Positions 28,169 through 36,547 are shown, counted from the first letter of the stretch. The stretch: DNA of 64,000 bases from Rhodobacteraceae bacterium Alg238-R152 (GCA_900537125.1 UNRJ01000006.1:310001-374000), one strand, 5' to 3'. Numbers and translations are program-made. The notes: generated from the letters alone by a model not told the origin.

Positions 28169-28621
28169 ATGGCGACACTTGACCAAATTGACGAACATAT
28201 ATTGCGCGAACTCTCCAAGGATGGCCGCATAAGCAACCTGGCTTTGGCTGAGAAAGTGGGGCTATCCCCCTCTGCCTGTTTACGGCGGGTCGCGGCGTTG
28301 GAGAAGACGGGGATCATTACCGGTTATCGCGCCGTGCTGGACCGGGCAGCCTTGGGGACTGGGTTTGTCGCCTACATCACTGTGGGGTTAAACAAGCACA
28401 CCAAAGACTCACAGTTGGCGTTTGAGCGAGCGATGGCGTTGGCGCCGGAGGTGCGGGAGTGTCACAACATCACTGGACAGGTGGAGTATCTGCTGCGCGT
28501 CGAGGCGGCGGATTTGCCGTCTTACAAGCGGTTCCATACGGAGGTTTTGGGGACCGTCGAACAGGTACATTCGATCACCAGCTATGTGGTGATGGGGTCT
28601 CCAAAAGACGAACGCGCCTAA
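28169..28621 (+). CDS. Lrp/AsnC family transcriptional regulator
   Basis: A 150-residue regulator with the N-terminal helix-turn-helix LDQIDEHILRELSKDGRISN and GLSPSACLRRVAALEKTGII, then an effector-binding RAM domain (VAYITVGLNKHTKD, VRECHNITGQVEYLLRVEAA). The ATG at 28169 gives the usual N-terminus; the ten upstream codons are probably untranslated. It is divergent from the LysE exporter it likely controls. A strong bidirectional terminator follows its stop. Confidence 0.92.
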   Translation: MATLDQIDEHILRELSKDGRISNLALAEKVGLSPSACLRRVAALEKTGIITGYRAVLDRAALGTGFVAYITVGLNKHTKDSQLAFERAMALAPEVRECHNITGQVEYLLRVEAADLPSYKRFHTEVLGTVEQVHSITSYVVMGSPKDERA

Positions 28622-28636
28622 ACTGGCGTTTGGCGT

Positions 28637-28675
28637 AAAAAGCGCCCGCAGGCAAAATGGCTGCGGACGCTTTTT
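28637..28675. terminator. Bidirectional intrinsic terminator
   Basis: The stem AAAAAGCG-CCCGCAG pairs with CTGCGGA-CGCTTTTT. It has A and T runs on opposite sides and lies between the convergent Lrp and malyl-CoA lyase genes, so it can stop transcription from both strands. Confidence 0.9.
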
Positions 28676-28698
28676 GGCCTAATATTAGAGACTTACAA

Positions 28699-29658
28699 CT
28701 AGCTAGAGGCGATGAGCTCAGCTTGAGCCACAATCACTTCTGCCTGCTTAATCGACGCGATGTCGACCAAGCGCCCCTTGTAAACGGTCGCGCCTTCGCC
28801 GTTGGCTTTGGCTTGCTCCATGGCCGCCAGGATCTCTCGCGCTTCAGACACCGCGTCTTCCGATGGGGTGAAGACGTCGTTGGCAAGCCCGATCTGTTTT
28901 GGATGGATTGCCCATTTGCCCACCATTCCCAAAGTCGCCGAGCGTTTCGCCTGCGCGATGTAGCCTTCGTCGTCGGAGAAATCACCAAACGGACCGTCCA
29001 CAGGCAGCACGCCGTGAGTTCGACACGCAGCCACAATTGCGGCCTGCGCCCAGTGCCATGGATCGGACCAGTGCTTCTGGCCTTCATGCATCATGTAGTA
29101 GTTTTCTTGCGTGCCACCTATACCTGTAGTCTGCATCCCCATGGATGCTGCGAAGTCGGCGGCGCCGAGGGACATGGCTTCGAGTCTTGGAGAAGCGGCG
29201 GCGATGGCTTCTACGTGGGCGATGCCGGCGGCCGATTCGATGATGACCTCAAAGGCGATCCGCTTTTTGCGGCCTTTGGCGGCTTCAATGGCCGTCACCA
29301 ATGCGTCCACGGCATAGATGTCTTCGGCGCAGCCCACCTTGGGGATCATGATCTGATCGAGGCGCTCACCGGCCTGTTCCAGCAGGTCAACCACGTCGCG
29401 GTACCAGTACGGCGTGTCCAGACTGTTGATACGCACCGACAGGGTCTTTTTGCCCCAATCAATTGAATTAATTGCCTCAATTGCGTTGGCGCGGGCCATT
29501 TCTTTGTCAGAGGGTGCGACGGAATCTTCCAGATCAATGTTGATCACATCCGCAGCAGAGGCCGCCATTTTGGCAAACAGCTTGGTGTTAGACGCCGGGC
29601 CAAACAGCTGACAGCGGTTGGGACGGGCGGGGGCGGCAGGCTGAAGTCGGAAGCTCAT
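28699..29658 (-). CDS. mcl1: L-malyl-CoA / beta-methylmalyl-CoA lyase
   Basis: A 319-residue lyase of the HpcH/HpaI-CitE superfamily. It cleaves beta-methylmalyl-CoA to glyoxylate and propionyl-CoA, and L-malyl-CoA to acetyl-CoA and glyoxylate, in the ethylmalonyl-CoA pathway that replaces the glyoxylate shunt in Rhodobacter relatives. Key segments are RCQLFGPASNTKLFAKMA, DVINIDLEDSVAP (metal-binding Glu/Asp), KTLSVRINSLDTPYW, IMIPKVGCAEDIY and GKWAIHPKQIGLANDVF. Length fits Mcl1 (about 318). It is monocistronic. Separation from the thioesterase-like Mcl2 rests on the full-length lyase motifs. Confidence 0.92.
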   Translation of the reverse strand: MSFRLQPAAPARPNRCQLFGPASNTKLFAKMAASAADVINIDLEDSVAPSDKEMARANAIEAINSIDWGKKTLSVRINSLDTPYWYRDVVDLLEQAGERLDQIMIPKVGCAEDIYAVDALVTAIEAAKGRKKRIAFEVIIESAAGIAHVEAIAAASPRLEAMSLGAADFAASMGMQTTGIGGTQENYYMMHEGQKHWSDPWHWAQAAIVAACRTHGVLPVDGPFGDFSDDEGYIAQAKRSATLGMVGKWAIHPKQIGLANDVFTPSEDAVSEAREILAAMEQAKANGEGATVYKGRLVDIASIKQAEVIVAQAELIASS

Positions 29659-29994
29659 GACGTCACTCTCTAAGTAAGGATGTTACGCTTTTCTGGCGTC
29701 GATTGTTAGGAAGTTGCGCACTTAACCGCAAGCAAATTGTGCGCACGCGGCATTTATTTCGCTGCGTCGCAGCGCACCCCACCCAAATGCCACGTCGGTA
29801 AAGTGTCGGTATCGCGACTGTATCACGGAGGTGCGCATTTCTCGCAGGTGCAGCAAGCTCCTCTCGTTAATTCCTCCCTTCTTCGAAGATTTTTGCAAAG
29901 ACTTGTATGACCGCAGCAACATTTAACAACCTGACCCGCCACCACGCACATAAAATCCCACCGTAAACTGGGGATGATACAAAAAGGACGCGCG
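29659..29994. other. 336-base divergent spacer with candidate operators
   Basis: No gene is visible between malyl-CoA lyase and dgcN. An inverted repeat TGCGCAC (29715-29721) / GTGCGCA (29739-29745) lies 57-87 bases upstream of the lyase start. A palindrome TTTGCAAA (29892-29899) sits about 95 bases before dgcN. TTTGCAAA resembles, from memory, the half-site of a propionyl-CoA-linked regulator in Rhodobacter, but only one copy is present. The rest shows no clear signal. Confidence 0.45.
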
Positions 29995-30996
29995 ATGATC
30001 GAAACTCCATACCTTCTGTTCTTGGGTGATGCACCGGACCAACTGGCCGCCAAAGTGGCGCAGGGCATCAAAGACTGGCGTCCAGAGAATGCCGTAGGGC
30101 AATTCCGCATGGAGGGCTGCAAAGCCGACATGGGGCTGACCGACATGAGCCTGGTGGAAGCCCGTGAAGCCGGCGCCAAAACACTGGTGATTGGCGTGGC
30201 CAACCGTGGTGGCGTGATTTCGCAGGAGTGGAAAAAGGTGCTGGTGATGGCACTGGAAGAGGGTTTTGATCTGGCCTCAGGCCTGCACAACCTGCTGCGC
30301 GATGAGCCCGACCTTGTGGCTGTCGCCGAAGCCACAGGGCGCAAGCTGCATGATGTGCGCGTGCCAGACGTGGAATACCCAATTGCCAACGGCAAGAAGC
30401 GCAGCGGCAAGCGCGTGCTGGCCGTGGGCACAGATTGCTCTGTTGGTAAGATGTACACCGCGTTGTGCATGGACGCCGAGATGCGCAAGCGAGGCCTGAA
30501 GTCGAGCTTCCGCGCAACCGGTCAGACCGGCATCCTGATCACCGGCGACGGTGTGCCATTGGACGCGGTGATTGCCGATTTTATGGCGGGATCTGTCGAG
30601 TGGCTGACACCGGACAATGACACGGATCACTGGGATCACATCGAGGGTCAGGGCAGCCTGTTCCACGTGTCCTATTCGGGCGTAACCATGGCGCTGATCC
30701 ACGGCGGCCAGCCAGACGCGCTGATCCTCGCACATGAACCCACCCGGGATCACATGCGTGGCCTGCCGGAGTATCAGCAGCCTAGCCTGCAAGAGCTGCG
30801 CGATCTGGCGCTGCCGCTGGCGAAAGTGGCCAATCCGGCCTGTGAGGTTGTCGGCGTGTCCGTGAACACCCAGCACATGGCGGAAGATGAAGCAAAAGCC
30901 TATCTGGCACAGGTTGAGGCCGACATGAGCCTGCCAGCCACCGACCCGTTCCGTTTTGGCGCGGGCAAGCTGGTGGACGCGCTCGCAGCGCTGTAA
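29995..30996 (+). CDS. dgcN: D-glutamate N-acetyltransferase DgcN (DUF1611)
   Basis: A 333-residue protein of the DUF1611 family, named DgcN in marine proteobacteria. There it acetylates D-glutamate in the first step of a D-glutamate catabolic route. The N-terminal Rossmann-like part ends near VPDVEYPIANGKK; the C-terminal part has a P-loop-like GTDCSVGK (145-152) followed by FRATGQTGILITGDGVPLDAV. The ATG at 29995 has the ribosome site AAAAAGGACG. It is followed on the same strand by dgcA, its known partner, after 122 bases. The acetyltransferase role is family knowledge; nothing in the sequence alone proves it. Confidence 0.88.
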   Translation: MIETPYLLFLGDAPDQLAAKVAQGIKDWRPENAVGQFRMEGCKADMGLTDMSLVEAREAGAKTLVIGVANRGGVISQEWKKVLVMALEEGFDLASGLHNLLRDEPDLVAVAEATGRKLHDVRVPDVEYPIANGKKRSGKRVLAVGTDCSVGKMYTALCMDAEMRKRGLKSSFRATGQTGILITGDGVPLDAVIADFMAGSVEWLTPDNDTDHWDHIEGQGSLFHVSYSGVTMALIHGGQPDALILAHEPTRDHMRGLPEYQQPSLQELRDLALPLAKVANPACEVVGVSVNTQHMAEDEAKAYLAQVEADMSLPATDPFRFGAGKLVDALAAL

Positions 30997-31011
30997 AGTT
31001 GCGACAACAAG

Positions 31012-31060
31012 CCGGGGGCGCTGCCCCCGGACCCCCGGGACATTTCCGGCAAGAAGAAAA
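31012..31060. repeat. GC-rich REP-like palindrome between dgcN and dgcA
   Basis: A perfect 8-base-pair stem (CCGGGGGC, GCT loop, GCCCCCGG) is followed by ACCCCCGGGACATTTCC. This matches the general form of the GGGGGCGCTGCCCCCGG intergenic repeats that I recall as abundant in Rhodobacterales. It may stabilise or partly terminate the dgcN transcript. Confidence 0.65.
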
Positions 31061-31118
31061 TGGGCAGGCGCGTCTGAACGCCTGTCAAATGGTTAAAGCG
31101 CGACCTGAAAGGCTGTTC

Positions 31119-32081
31119 ATGCAAATTTCCGTCACCCCTGATGTGTTCAAACTGGCGCAGGTGTTCACCATTTCCCGTGGCTCGCGCACCGAGGCCAAGG
31201 TTCTGACCGTGAAGGTCGAGGAAGACGGATATGTGGGCTGGGGCGAATGTGTGCCCTACGCGCGCTATGGCGAGACATTGGAAAATGTCACAGCGTTGAT
31301 TGAAGGCGTGAAAGGACCGGTCACGCGCCAAGGCCTTTATACCCTGCCAGCAGGCGCGGCGCGCAACGCGCTGGATTGCGCACTTTGGGATTTGGAATGC
31401 AAAAAGGCTGGCAAACGTGCCTGGGAGCTGGCGGGATTATCAAAGCCGGGCCCAGAGATCACCGCCTATACGCTGTCTTTGGCAGAACCCGCCGAGATGC
31501 AGGCCCAGGCGGCCAAAAATGCCCATCGGCCATTGTTGAAGATCAAACTGGGCACGCCGGATGACATGGCACGCCTTGAGGCCGTGCGCGCGGGTGCGCC
31601 AAAATCCACGATCATTGTGGATGCCAATGAAGGCTGGTCCGCCGAGGTTTACGCCGATCTGGCGCCACATCTGGTGCGGCTGGGCGTGGCGTTGGTGGAG
31701 CAACCTCTGCCTGCTGGCGACGATGACGCCTTGATTGGTATGGAGCGGCCGGTGCCGGTCTGCGCGGATGAAAGCGCGCATGATTGTTCAACCCTGTCCA
31801 AGCTCAAAGGCAAATATGATGTGGTGAACATCAAGCTCGACAAAACCGGCGGATTGACCGAAGCGCTGCGCCTGCGCGAAGCGGCGTTGGCAGAAGGCTA
31901 TAAGGTGATGGTCGGCTGTATGGTTGGGTCGTCACTGGCCATGGCTCCGGCAACGCTGGTGGCGCAGGGCGCGATGGTGACAGATTTGGACGGGCCACTA
32001 TTGCTGGCCGAAGACCGCGACACGCCGCTGACCTTTGACGCAGACGGGGTGCATCCGCCCAGCGCCGCGCTTTGGGGCTAA
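31119..32081 (+). CDS. dgcA: N-acetyl-D-glutamate racemase DgcA (enolase superfamily)
   Basis: A 320-residue member of the muconate-lactonising/dipeptide-epimerase subgroup. The acid-base pair is visible: the Lys-x-Lys motif at 141-143 (LLKIKLG) and Lys239 (NIKLDKTGG). Metal ligands are Asp168 (VDANEGW), Glu194 (VEQPL) and Asp217 (CADES). In the DgcN-DgcA pathway it converts N-acetyl-D-Glu to N-acetyl-L-Glu; L-Ala-D/L-Glu epimerase is the older annotation for close relatives. The ATG at 31119 is behind GAAAGGC. A metallophosphoesterase gene follows after three bases, so the two are coupled. Confidence 0.88.
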   Translation: MQISVTPDVFKLAQVFTISRGSRTEAKVLTVKVEEDGYVGWGECVPYARYGETLENVTALIEGVKGPVTRQGLYTLPAGAARNALDCALWDLECKKAGKRAWELAGLSKPGPEITAYTLSLAEPAEMQAQAAKNAHRPLLKIKLGTPDDMARLEAVRAGAPKSTIIVDANEGWSAEVYADLAPHLVRLGVALVEQPLPAGDDDALIGMERPVPVCADESAHDCSTLSKLKGKYDVVNIKLDKTGGLTEALRLREAALAEGYKVMVGCMVGSSLAMAPATLVAQGAMVTDLDGPLLLAEDRDTPLTFDADGVHPPSAALWG

Positions 32082-32084
32082 GCC

Positions 32085-32837
32085 ATGACGGACCGGTGGG
32101 CGTTAATTTCCGACGTCCATGGCAATGTGGACGCCTTAAAAGCGGTATTGGCCGAGATTGACCGGCAAAGCTGTTCCCGCATCCTGAACCTCGGCGATCA
32201 TGCAAGCGGGCCTTTAGCTGCCGCGGAAACGCTGGATGTGCTTATGGCGCGGGACGATATGACCTCTGTGCGCGGCAATCATGATCGGTATCTTTTGACT
32301 CCGCCGGAAACGCTGGGGCCATCGGATGCTGTGGCAGCGGCGCAGCTGACGGATGATCATCGAGATTGGTTGGCGGCGCTGCCACCAACAGCTTTGATTG
32401 AAGACGTGTTTCTGTGTCATGGCACACCGGACAGTGACGAGACCTATTGGCTGCATAATGTGACGCCGCAAGGGGATTTGGTGGACCGCAGTGGTCCCGC
32501 AGTGGCGGCATTGGCGGCAGAGGCTCCAGCGGCGGCACAGGTGCTTTTATGTGGCCACACGCATTTGCCGCGCATTGTGCAGCTGGCAACTGGGGCAGTG
32601 GTGCTCAACCCCGGCAGCGTTGGCCTGCCCGCCTATGACGATGTCACGCCGGTGCCGCATGTTGTGCAAAGCGGCGATCCGGCAGCCCGGTTTGCTGTAA
32701 TGGAACGCGGTCCACACGGGTGGGACATCTCGCTGCACCGCGTGACCTATGACGCGAACCGCATGGTGGCGCTTGCACAGGCGCACAACCGCCCGGATTG
32801 GGCACACCCGTTGCAAACCGGATGGTTTGAGACCTGA
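32085..32837 (+). CDS. Metallophosphoesterase family protein
   Basis: A 250-residue calcineurin-like phosphoesterase with the dinuclear metal motifs in order: SDVHGNVDAL, LGDHASGPL, VRGNHDRYLL, a lone His in LCHGTPDSDE, and CGHTHLPRI, then LNPGSVGLP. The first motif is D-x-H, as expected. It starts three bases after the dgcA stop and precedes the aminotransferase by 68 bases, so it belongs to the D-amino-acid cluster. The substrate is unknown: related proteins act on nucleotides, phosphodiesters or phosphoproteins. Confidence 0.9.
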   Translation: MTDRWALISDVHGNVDALKAVLAEIDRQSCSRILNLGDHASGPLAAAETLDVLMARDDMTSVRGNHDRYLLTPPETLGPSDAVAAAQLTDDHRDWLAALPPTALIEDVFLCHGTPDSDETYWLHNVTPQGDLVDRSGPAVAALAAEAPAAAQVLLCGHTHLPRIVQLATGAVVLNPGSVGLPAYDDVTPVPHVVQSGDPAARFAVMERGPHGWDISLHRVTYDANRMVALAQAHNRPDWAHPLQTGWFET

Positions 32838-32905
32838 GATTTCGAAACACGCTTGACCTGTGGTGCAGCGCACCCGACAAAGCAGCAGATTGCTAGGAGA
32901 GACAC

Positions 32906-33766
32906 ATGAGCCGCACTGTTTACGTCAATGGCGACTACCTGCCGGAAGAAGACGCCAAGATTTCGATTTTTGACCGTGGGTTCCTGATGGCGGATGCGGT
33001 CTATGAGGTGACGTCTGTTTTGGACGGAAAGCTGATCGATTTTGATGGTCACGCGGTGCGTTTGAAGCGCTCGCTGGATGAGCTGGATATGGCAGAGCCC
33101 TGCAGCAAAGATGAGCTTCTGGCGATCCACCGCAAGTTGGTGGAGGAGAACGGTATCGTTGAGGGGCTGATCTATTTGCAGGTCACGCGCGGGTCAGATG
33201 GCGACCGTGATTTTGTGTTCCCATCTGAGGACACACCTCCGTCTATCGTGCTGTTTACGCAGAACAAACCTGGTCTGGCGGACAACCCCGCTGCCAAGAA
33301 GGGTGCCAAGATCATCTCGATTGAGGACATCCGCTGGGGCCGTCGCGACATCAAGACCGTGCAGCTGTTGTACCCGTCGATGGGTAAGATGATGGCCAAG
33401 AAGGCTGGTGCAGATGACGCCTGGCTGGTGGAAGACGGCTATGTGACCGAAGGCACCTCCAACAACGCGTATTTTGTGAAAGATGGCGTGATTGTCACGC
33501 GACCTCTGAGCAACGACATCCTGCATGGGATTACGCGTAAAGCGGTGTTGCGCATGGCGGCAGAGGCGCAGCTGAAGATTGAAGAACGGCTGTTTACGAT
33601 TGAGGAAGCGCAGGGTGCGGATGAGGCGTTCACCACGTCGGCAAGTGCATTTGTAATGCCGGTGGTGGAGATCGACGGGGTGGCACTTGGCGGTGGCACA
33701 CCGGGGCCAATTGCAACCCGTCTGCGCGAGATCTATCTGGACGAAAGCCTGAAAGCGGCGATCTAA
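32906..33766 (+). CDS. dat: D-amino-acid aminotransferase (class IV)
   Basis: A 286-residue PLP enzyme of fold type IV. The catalytic lysine is Lys150 in GRRDIKTVQLL. The PLP-phosphate and ring contacts are in VTEGTSNNAYFV, and the N-terminal signature FDRGFLMADAVYEVT is typical. D-amino-acid transaminases move the amino group of D-Ala to 2-oxoglutarate, giving pyruvate and D-Glu. Separation from branched-chain aminotransferases rests on length, the DRGF start and the neighbourhood of dgcN and dgcA. The ribosome site is AGGAGAGA; a terminator follows. Distinguishing it from 4-amino-4-deoxychorismate lyase is not fully certain. Confidence 0.87.
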   Translation: MSRTVYVNGDYLPEEDAKISIFDRGFLMADAVYEVTSVLDGKLIDFDGHAVRLKRSLDELDMAEPCSKDELLAIHRKLVEENGIVEGLIYLQVTRGSDGDRDFVFPSEDTPPSIVLFTQNKPGLADNPAAKKGAKIISIEDIRWGRRDIKTVQLLYPSMGKMMAKKAGADDAWLVEDGYVTEGTSNNAYFVKDGVIVTRPLSNDILHGITRKAVLRMAAEAQLKIEERLFTIEEAQGADEAFTTSASAFVMPVVEIDGVALGGGTPGPIATRLREIYLDESLKAAI

Positions 33767-33790
33767 GATCGGCCTGGCAGGGATCGGCTT

Positions 33791-33825
33791 GAGGGGCTGG
33801 AGTGACATCACTCCGGCCCTTTTTG
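33791..33825 (+). terminator. Intrinsic terminator of the D-amino-acid cluster
   Basis: The hairpin AGGG-GC-TGGAGTGA / TCACTCC-GGCCCT is followed by five T, about 25 bases after the aminotransferase stop. Confidence 0.85.
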
Positions 33826-33876
33826 TTTGTGACACGATCACAACGTTGCAATAGATGTCCCGTGAGTGGGGCATGG

Positions 33877-33977
33877 CATGCTGATTGTAAGCTAGGGTGA
33901 GTGGCGGCAATCAGCATGAATGTAAATCAATTACACCCATGGTCGCTTAAGTTGTAATTTAAGTCAACCATTGGTTG
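33877..33977. repeat. Cluster of palindromes between convergent genes
   Basis: Three dyads are stacked in about 100 bases: a perfect 11-base inverted repeat CATGCTGATTG (33877-33887) / CAATCAGCATG (33908-33918) with a 20-base spacer; TGTAA-N5-TTACA (33921-33935); and CAACCA-T-TGGTTG (33965-33977). They lie after the terminator, between two convergent genes, where no promoter is needed. No gene was found in this stretch. Confidence 0.6.
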
Positions 33978-34014
33978 CCGCTTGCCACCATACAGTGCCA
34001 GGACGTTGGATTGC

Positions 34015-35316
34015 TTAGCTTGTGCTACGCGCTTGGTGACGTTGCCACAGCCACTCTGCCAGACGGCGGATGCCAATGCCGGTGCGAATCTCAAACGCTT
34101 CGTAGTGGAAGCTGCGTTGGGCGATGCCGTGTTTTGGCAAATCCTTGGACAGGGTTCGACGCATGGGGACCGGGCCGCAGAAAAGGACTTTCCGGGAGGA
34201 GAGATCAGGGATCAGCTCCGGCAGGGCGGCGGCAGCGAAGCGGCCACGCTCGGCGCTTTGCCAGAGGACCAGTGTGAGATTTGATTTTTCAGCTGCAAGT
34301 TTCTGCAACTCCACGAGGTGTGGCGCGTTGAATTGGTCACGCACACAGTGAACCAAAGTCACCGGCGCCGCGTCCTTTGGCAGAGCCTGTGCCAGTGCGA
34401 CAAAGGGCGTGACACCGACGCCTGCTGCAATCCAGACCTGGGCACCTTTGGCACGGCCGAAGTGACCATAGGGGCCGTCGGCCTGCACTGCTTGCCCTAC
34501 GGCAAGACTGCGCGACACGCGATTGGTCAAATCACCAAGAGGCGCGACGGTGATGCGCAGGCCGCCGTCCTCGGTTGGCGCGGAGGAAATGGTGAAGGGG
34601 TGCGGCTCGTTCAGGCCTGCACCTGAAAAGCGGAAGAAAGCAAACTGCCCCGCGCGGTGGCGCAAGGGACGGCCGGTGGCTTTCATGTCCACGGCAATCG
34701 CGTCGCCCTGCTTGGTCACAGCCGCAATTTTGTAGTGCTTACGGGGCCGCATGCCCCGCGGCGCGGAGGTCCAGACATAAGCAACGGTGCCGATGATGCA
34801 GACAACCCACATATAAAGGCCCAGCGGATCGCCATTTTTGAAAGGCTTCAGAATGTAGAGATAGTGGAAGGCGCCAAACAGGAAGAAAATCCCAATGAAG
34901 CGGTGGGTCCATTTCCACAAGTGATAGGGGATGAAGGTCGCAACGGTGATCACCACAAGCATCAGCAGACCATAAAGGCTGACTTCGCCCAGTGTTTCCG
35001 CCAGATCGACCAGCATGGTTTCACGGCCCAAGCCTTTCATATCCGCGTCGATGGTGTCGTGCAGCAGAATGGCCACCATGGAGCCAATGCCCAGCCATTT
35101 GTGCAAGCGGTAAGATTGGTCCATCGGACCAAAGATCATCTCGACCCCGGGCCAGCGCGTGGCGATGACGTGGGAGAACATCATGGCGATGAGCGCGCCA
35201 AGACCGAGATATTGACTAAACAACGCAAGGCCGTCGCGTCCTTGGGCAATTTCAGGCCACCACACAAACGGCAACGCCAAGGCCACTGCCACCAAAAGAA
35301 GTCCAAGTTTTTTCAC
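34015..35316 (-). CDS. Ferric-reductase-like membrane flavocytochrome
   Basis: A 433-residue protein with an N-terminal ferric-reductase-like membrane domain of about six helices (to ~residue 200). Paired His residues in LHKWLGIGSMVAILLHD and THRFIGIFFLFGAFHYLYI probably bind two hemes. The cytoplasmic half carries an FAD site (EPHPFTISSAP) and NAD(P)-binding motifs (AGVGVTPFVALAQAL, VLFCGPVPMRRTL). It would move electrons from NAD(P)H across the membrane, for example to iron or oxygen. It starts with GTG. Monocistronic; partner and acceptor unknown. Confidence 0.9.
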   Translation of the reverse strand: MKKLGLLLVAVALALPFVWWPEIAQGRDGLALFSQYLGLGALIAMMFSHVIATRWPGVEMIFGPMDQSYRLHKWLGIGSMVAILLHDTIDADMKGLGRETMLVDLAETLGEVSLYGLLMLVVITVATFIPYHLWKWTHRFIGIFFLFGAFHYLYILKPFKNGDPLGLYMWVVCIIGTVAYVWTSAPRGMRPRKHYKIAAVTKQGDAIAVDMKATGRPLRHRAGQFAFFRFSGAGLNEPHPFTISSAPTEDGGLRITVAPLGDLTNRVSRSLAVGQAVQADGPYGHFGRAKGAQVWIAAGVGVTPFVALAQALPKDAAPVTLVHCVRDQFNAPHLVELQKLAAEKSNLTLVLWQSAERGRFAAAALPELIPDLSSRKVLFCGPVPMRRTLSKDLPKHGIAQRSFHYEAFEIRTGIGIRRLAEWLWQRHQARSTS

Positions 35317-35405
35317 GGTTCTGTTCCCACTTCGTGCCTAGGTCACACATGACCATCAGTTCGCGCGGCCTACATGCCCCAAGGGCGGCGGCTGTGGGAA
35401 GGGGG

Positions 35406-35429
35406 TATTCCGCCAAAAAAGGCGGAATA
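35406..35429 (-). terminator. Hairpin after quinone reductase gene
   Basis: A perfect 9-base stem (TATTCCGCC, six-base A/T loop, GGCGGAATA) lies about ten bases downstream of the quinone reductase stop on the minus strand. No T run follows the stem, so it may be a pause or mRNA end hairpin. Confidence 0.5.
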
Positions 35430-35438
35430 AACCCGAGT

Positions 35439-36422
35439 TTAGGCCACTTTCATCACAATTTTGCCGATGTGGCCGCTGCTTTCCATGCGCTGATGGGCAG
35501 CCACAGCATCTGCCAAGGCAAACTCGCTGTCCATGACAGGCGCAACACGCCCACTTTCCAGAAGCGGCCAGACATCGGCAAGCAGGGCCTCTGCAATCCT
35601 GGCTTTGGCCAGATCGCTTTGCGGGCGCAGGGTGGAGCCGGTGATGGTCAAACGGCGCATCATCACATGGGCAAAGTTGAGCTGGATCTGCGGCCCTTGC
35701 AGGAAGGCAATTTGCACAAGGCGTCCGTCGTCAGCCAGAGATTTCACATTGCGCGGCAGGTAGTCCCCGCCAACCATATCAAGGATCAGGTTGGCGCCAC
35801 CTTCCGCCCGCAACACGTCAACAAAGTCTTCGGCGCGATAATTGATCGCTTTTTCAGCGCCAAGTTTCAGGCAGGCTTCACACTTCTCATCAGACCCAGC
35901 GGTTGTGAACACCCGTGCGCCAAAGGCGTTGGCCAGTTGGATGGCGGTTGTGCCAATGCCAGAGGAACCGCCGTGCACCAAGAACCTTTCACCCGCTTTG
36001 AGGCCGCCGCGCAGGAAGACGTTGGAATAGACGGTGAAGAAGGTTTCAGGCAGGCAGGCGGCTTCTTTCATACCCATCCCCCCGGGGACAGGCAGGCAAT
36101 GTGCGGCAGGAGTGAGGACATATTCGGCATAGCCACCACCGGGCAACAGGGCGCAGACGGCGTCGCCTTCGGACCATTCACTCACACCTGCGCCAACGGC
36201 GGCAATTGTGCCCGAGGCCTCAAGCCCCGGCAGGTCAGAGGCATTGGCCGGCGGGTTATAAAGCCCAGCACGTTGCAACACATCAGGCCGGTTCACCCCC
36301 GCGTAAGCAACTTTGATCAGAACCTCGCCGGGACCGGGCGTGGGAATAGGACGCTGCACCATTTGAAGCACATCCGCAGCACCGGGTTTTGAAATTTCAA
36401 CGGCGTTCATGGTCTGTGACAT
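35439..36422 (-). CDS. NAD(P)H-quinone oxidoreductase, zinc-less MDR family
   Basis: A 327-residue medium-chain dehydrogenase/reductase similar to quinone oxidoreductase and human PIG3. The GroES-like N-terminal domain includes EVLIKVAYAGVNRPDVLQRAGLY; the nucleotide-binding motif is VHGGSSGIGTTAIQLANAFGA. Catalytic zinc ligands are missing, as in quinone reductases. The 20-codon upstream extension was rejected because the ATG at 36422 has the ribosome site GGGAGACC. It is divergent from an MFS gene with 125 bases between starts and probably reduces quinones or enones. Confidence 0.92.
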   Translation of the reverse strand: MSQTMNAVEISKPGAADVLQMVQRPIPTPGPGEVLIKVAYAGVNRPDVLQRAGLYNPPANASDLPGLEASGTIAAVGAGVSEWSEGDAVCALLPGGGYAEYVLTPAAHCLPVPGGMGMKEAACLPETFFTVYSNVFLRGGLKAGERFLVHGGSSGIGTTAIQLANAFGARVFTTAGSDEKCEACLKLGAEKAINYRAEDFVDVLRAEGGANLILDMVGGDYLPRNVKSLADDGRLVQIAFLQGPQIQLNFAHVMMRRLTITGSTLRPQSDLAKARIAEALLADVWPLLESGRVAPVMDSEFALADAVAAHQRMESSGHIGKIVMKVA

Positions 36423-36547
36423 GGTGGTCTCCCTGTGATGTATGCCCTGTCTAACAGAGCGCGCGCACTGGGGAACAGACACTTTTGTCGCGCTGACGTG
36501 GCGACGGGGTCTCTTGCCCTTTGGTACATCCAGACTAGGGTGGCGCT

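Noticed and set aside
35334..36392. 352-codon plus-strand open frame opposite the quinone reductase
   Set aside because: The minus-strand gene has a clear nucleotide-binding fold; the plus frame has none.
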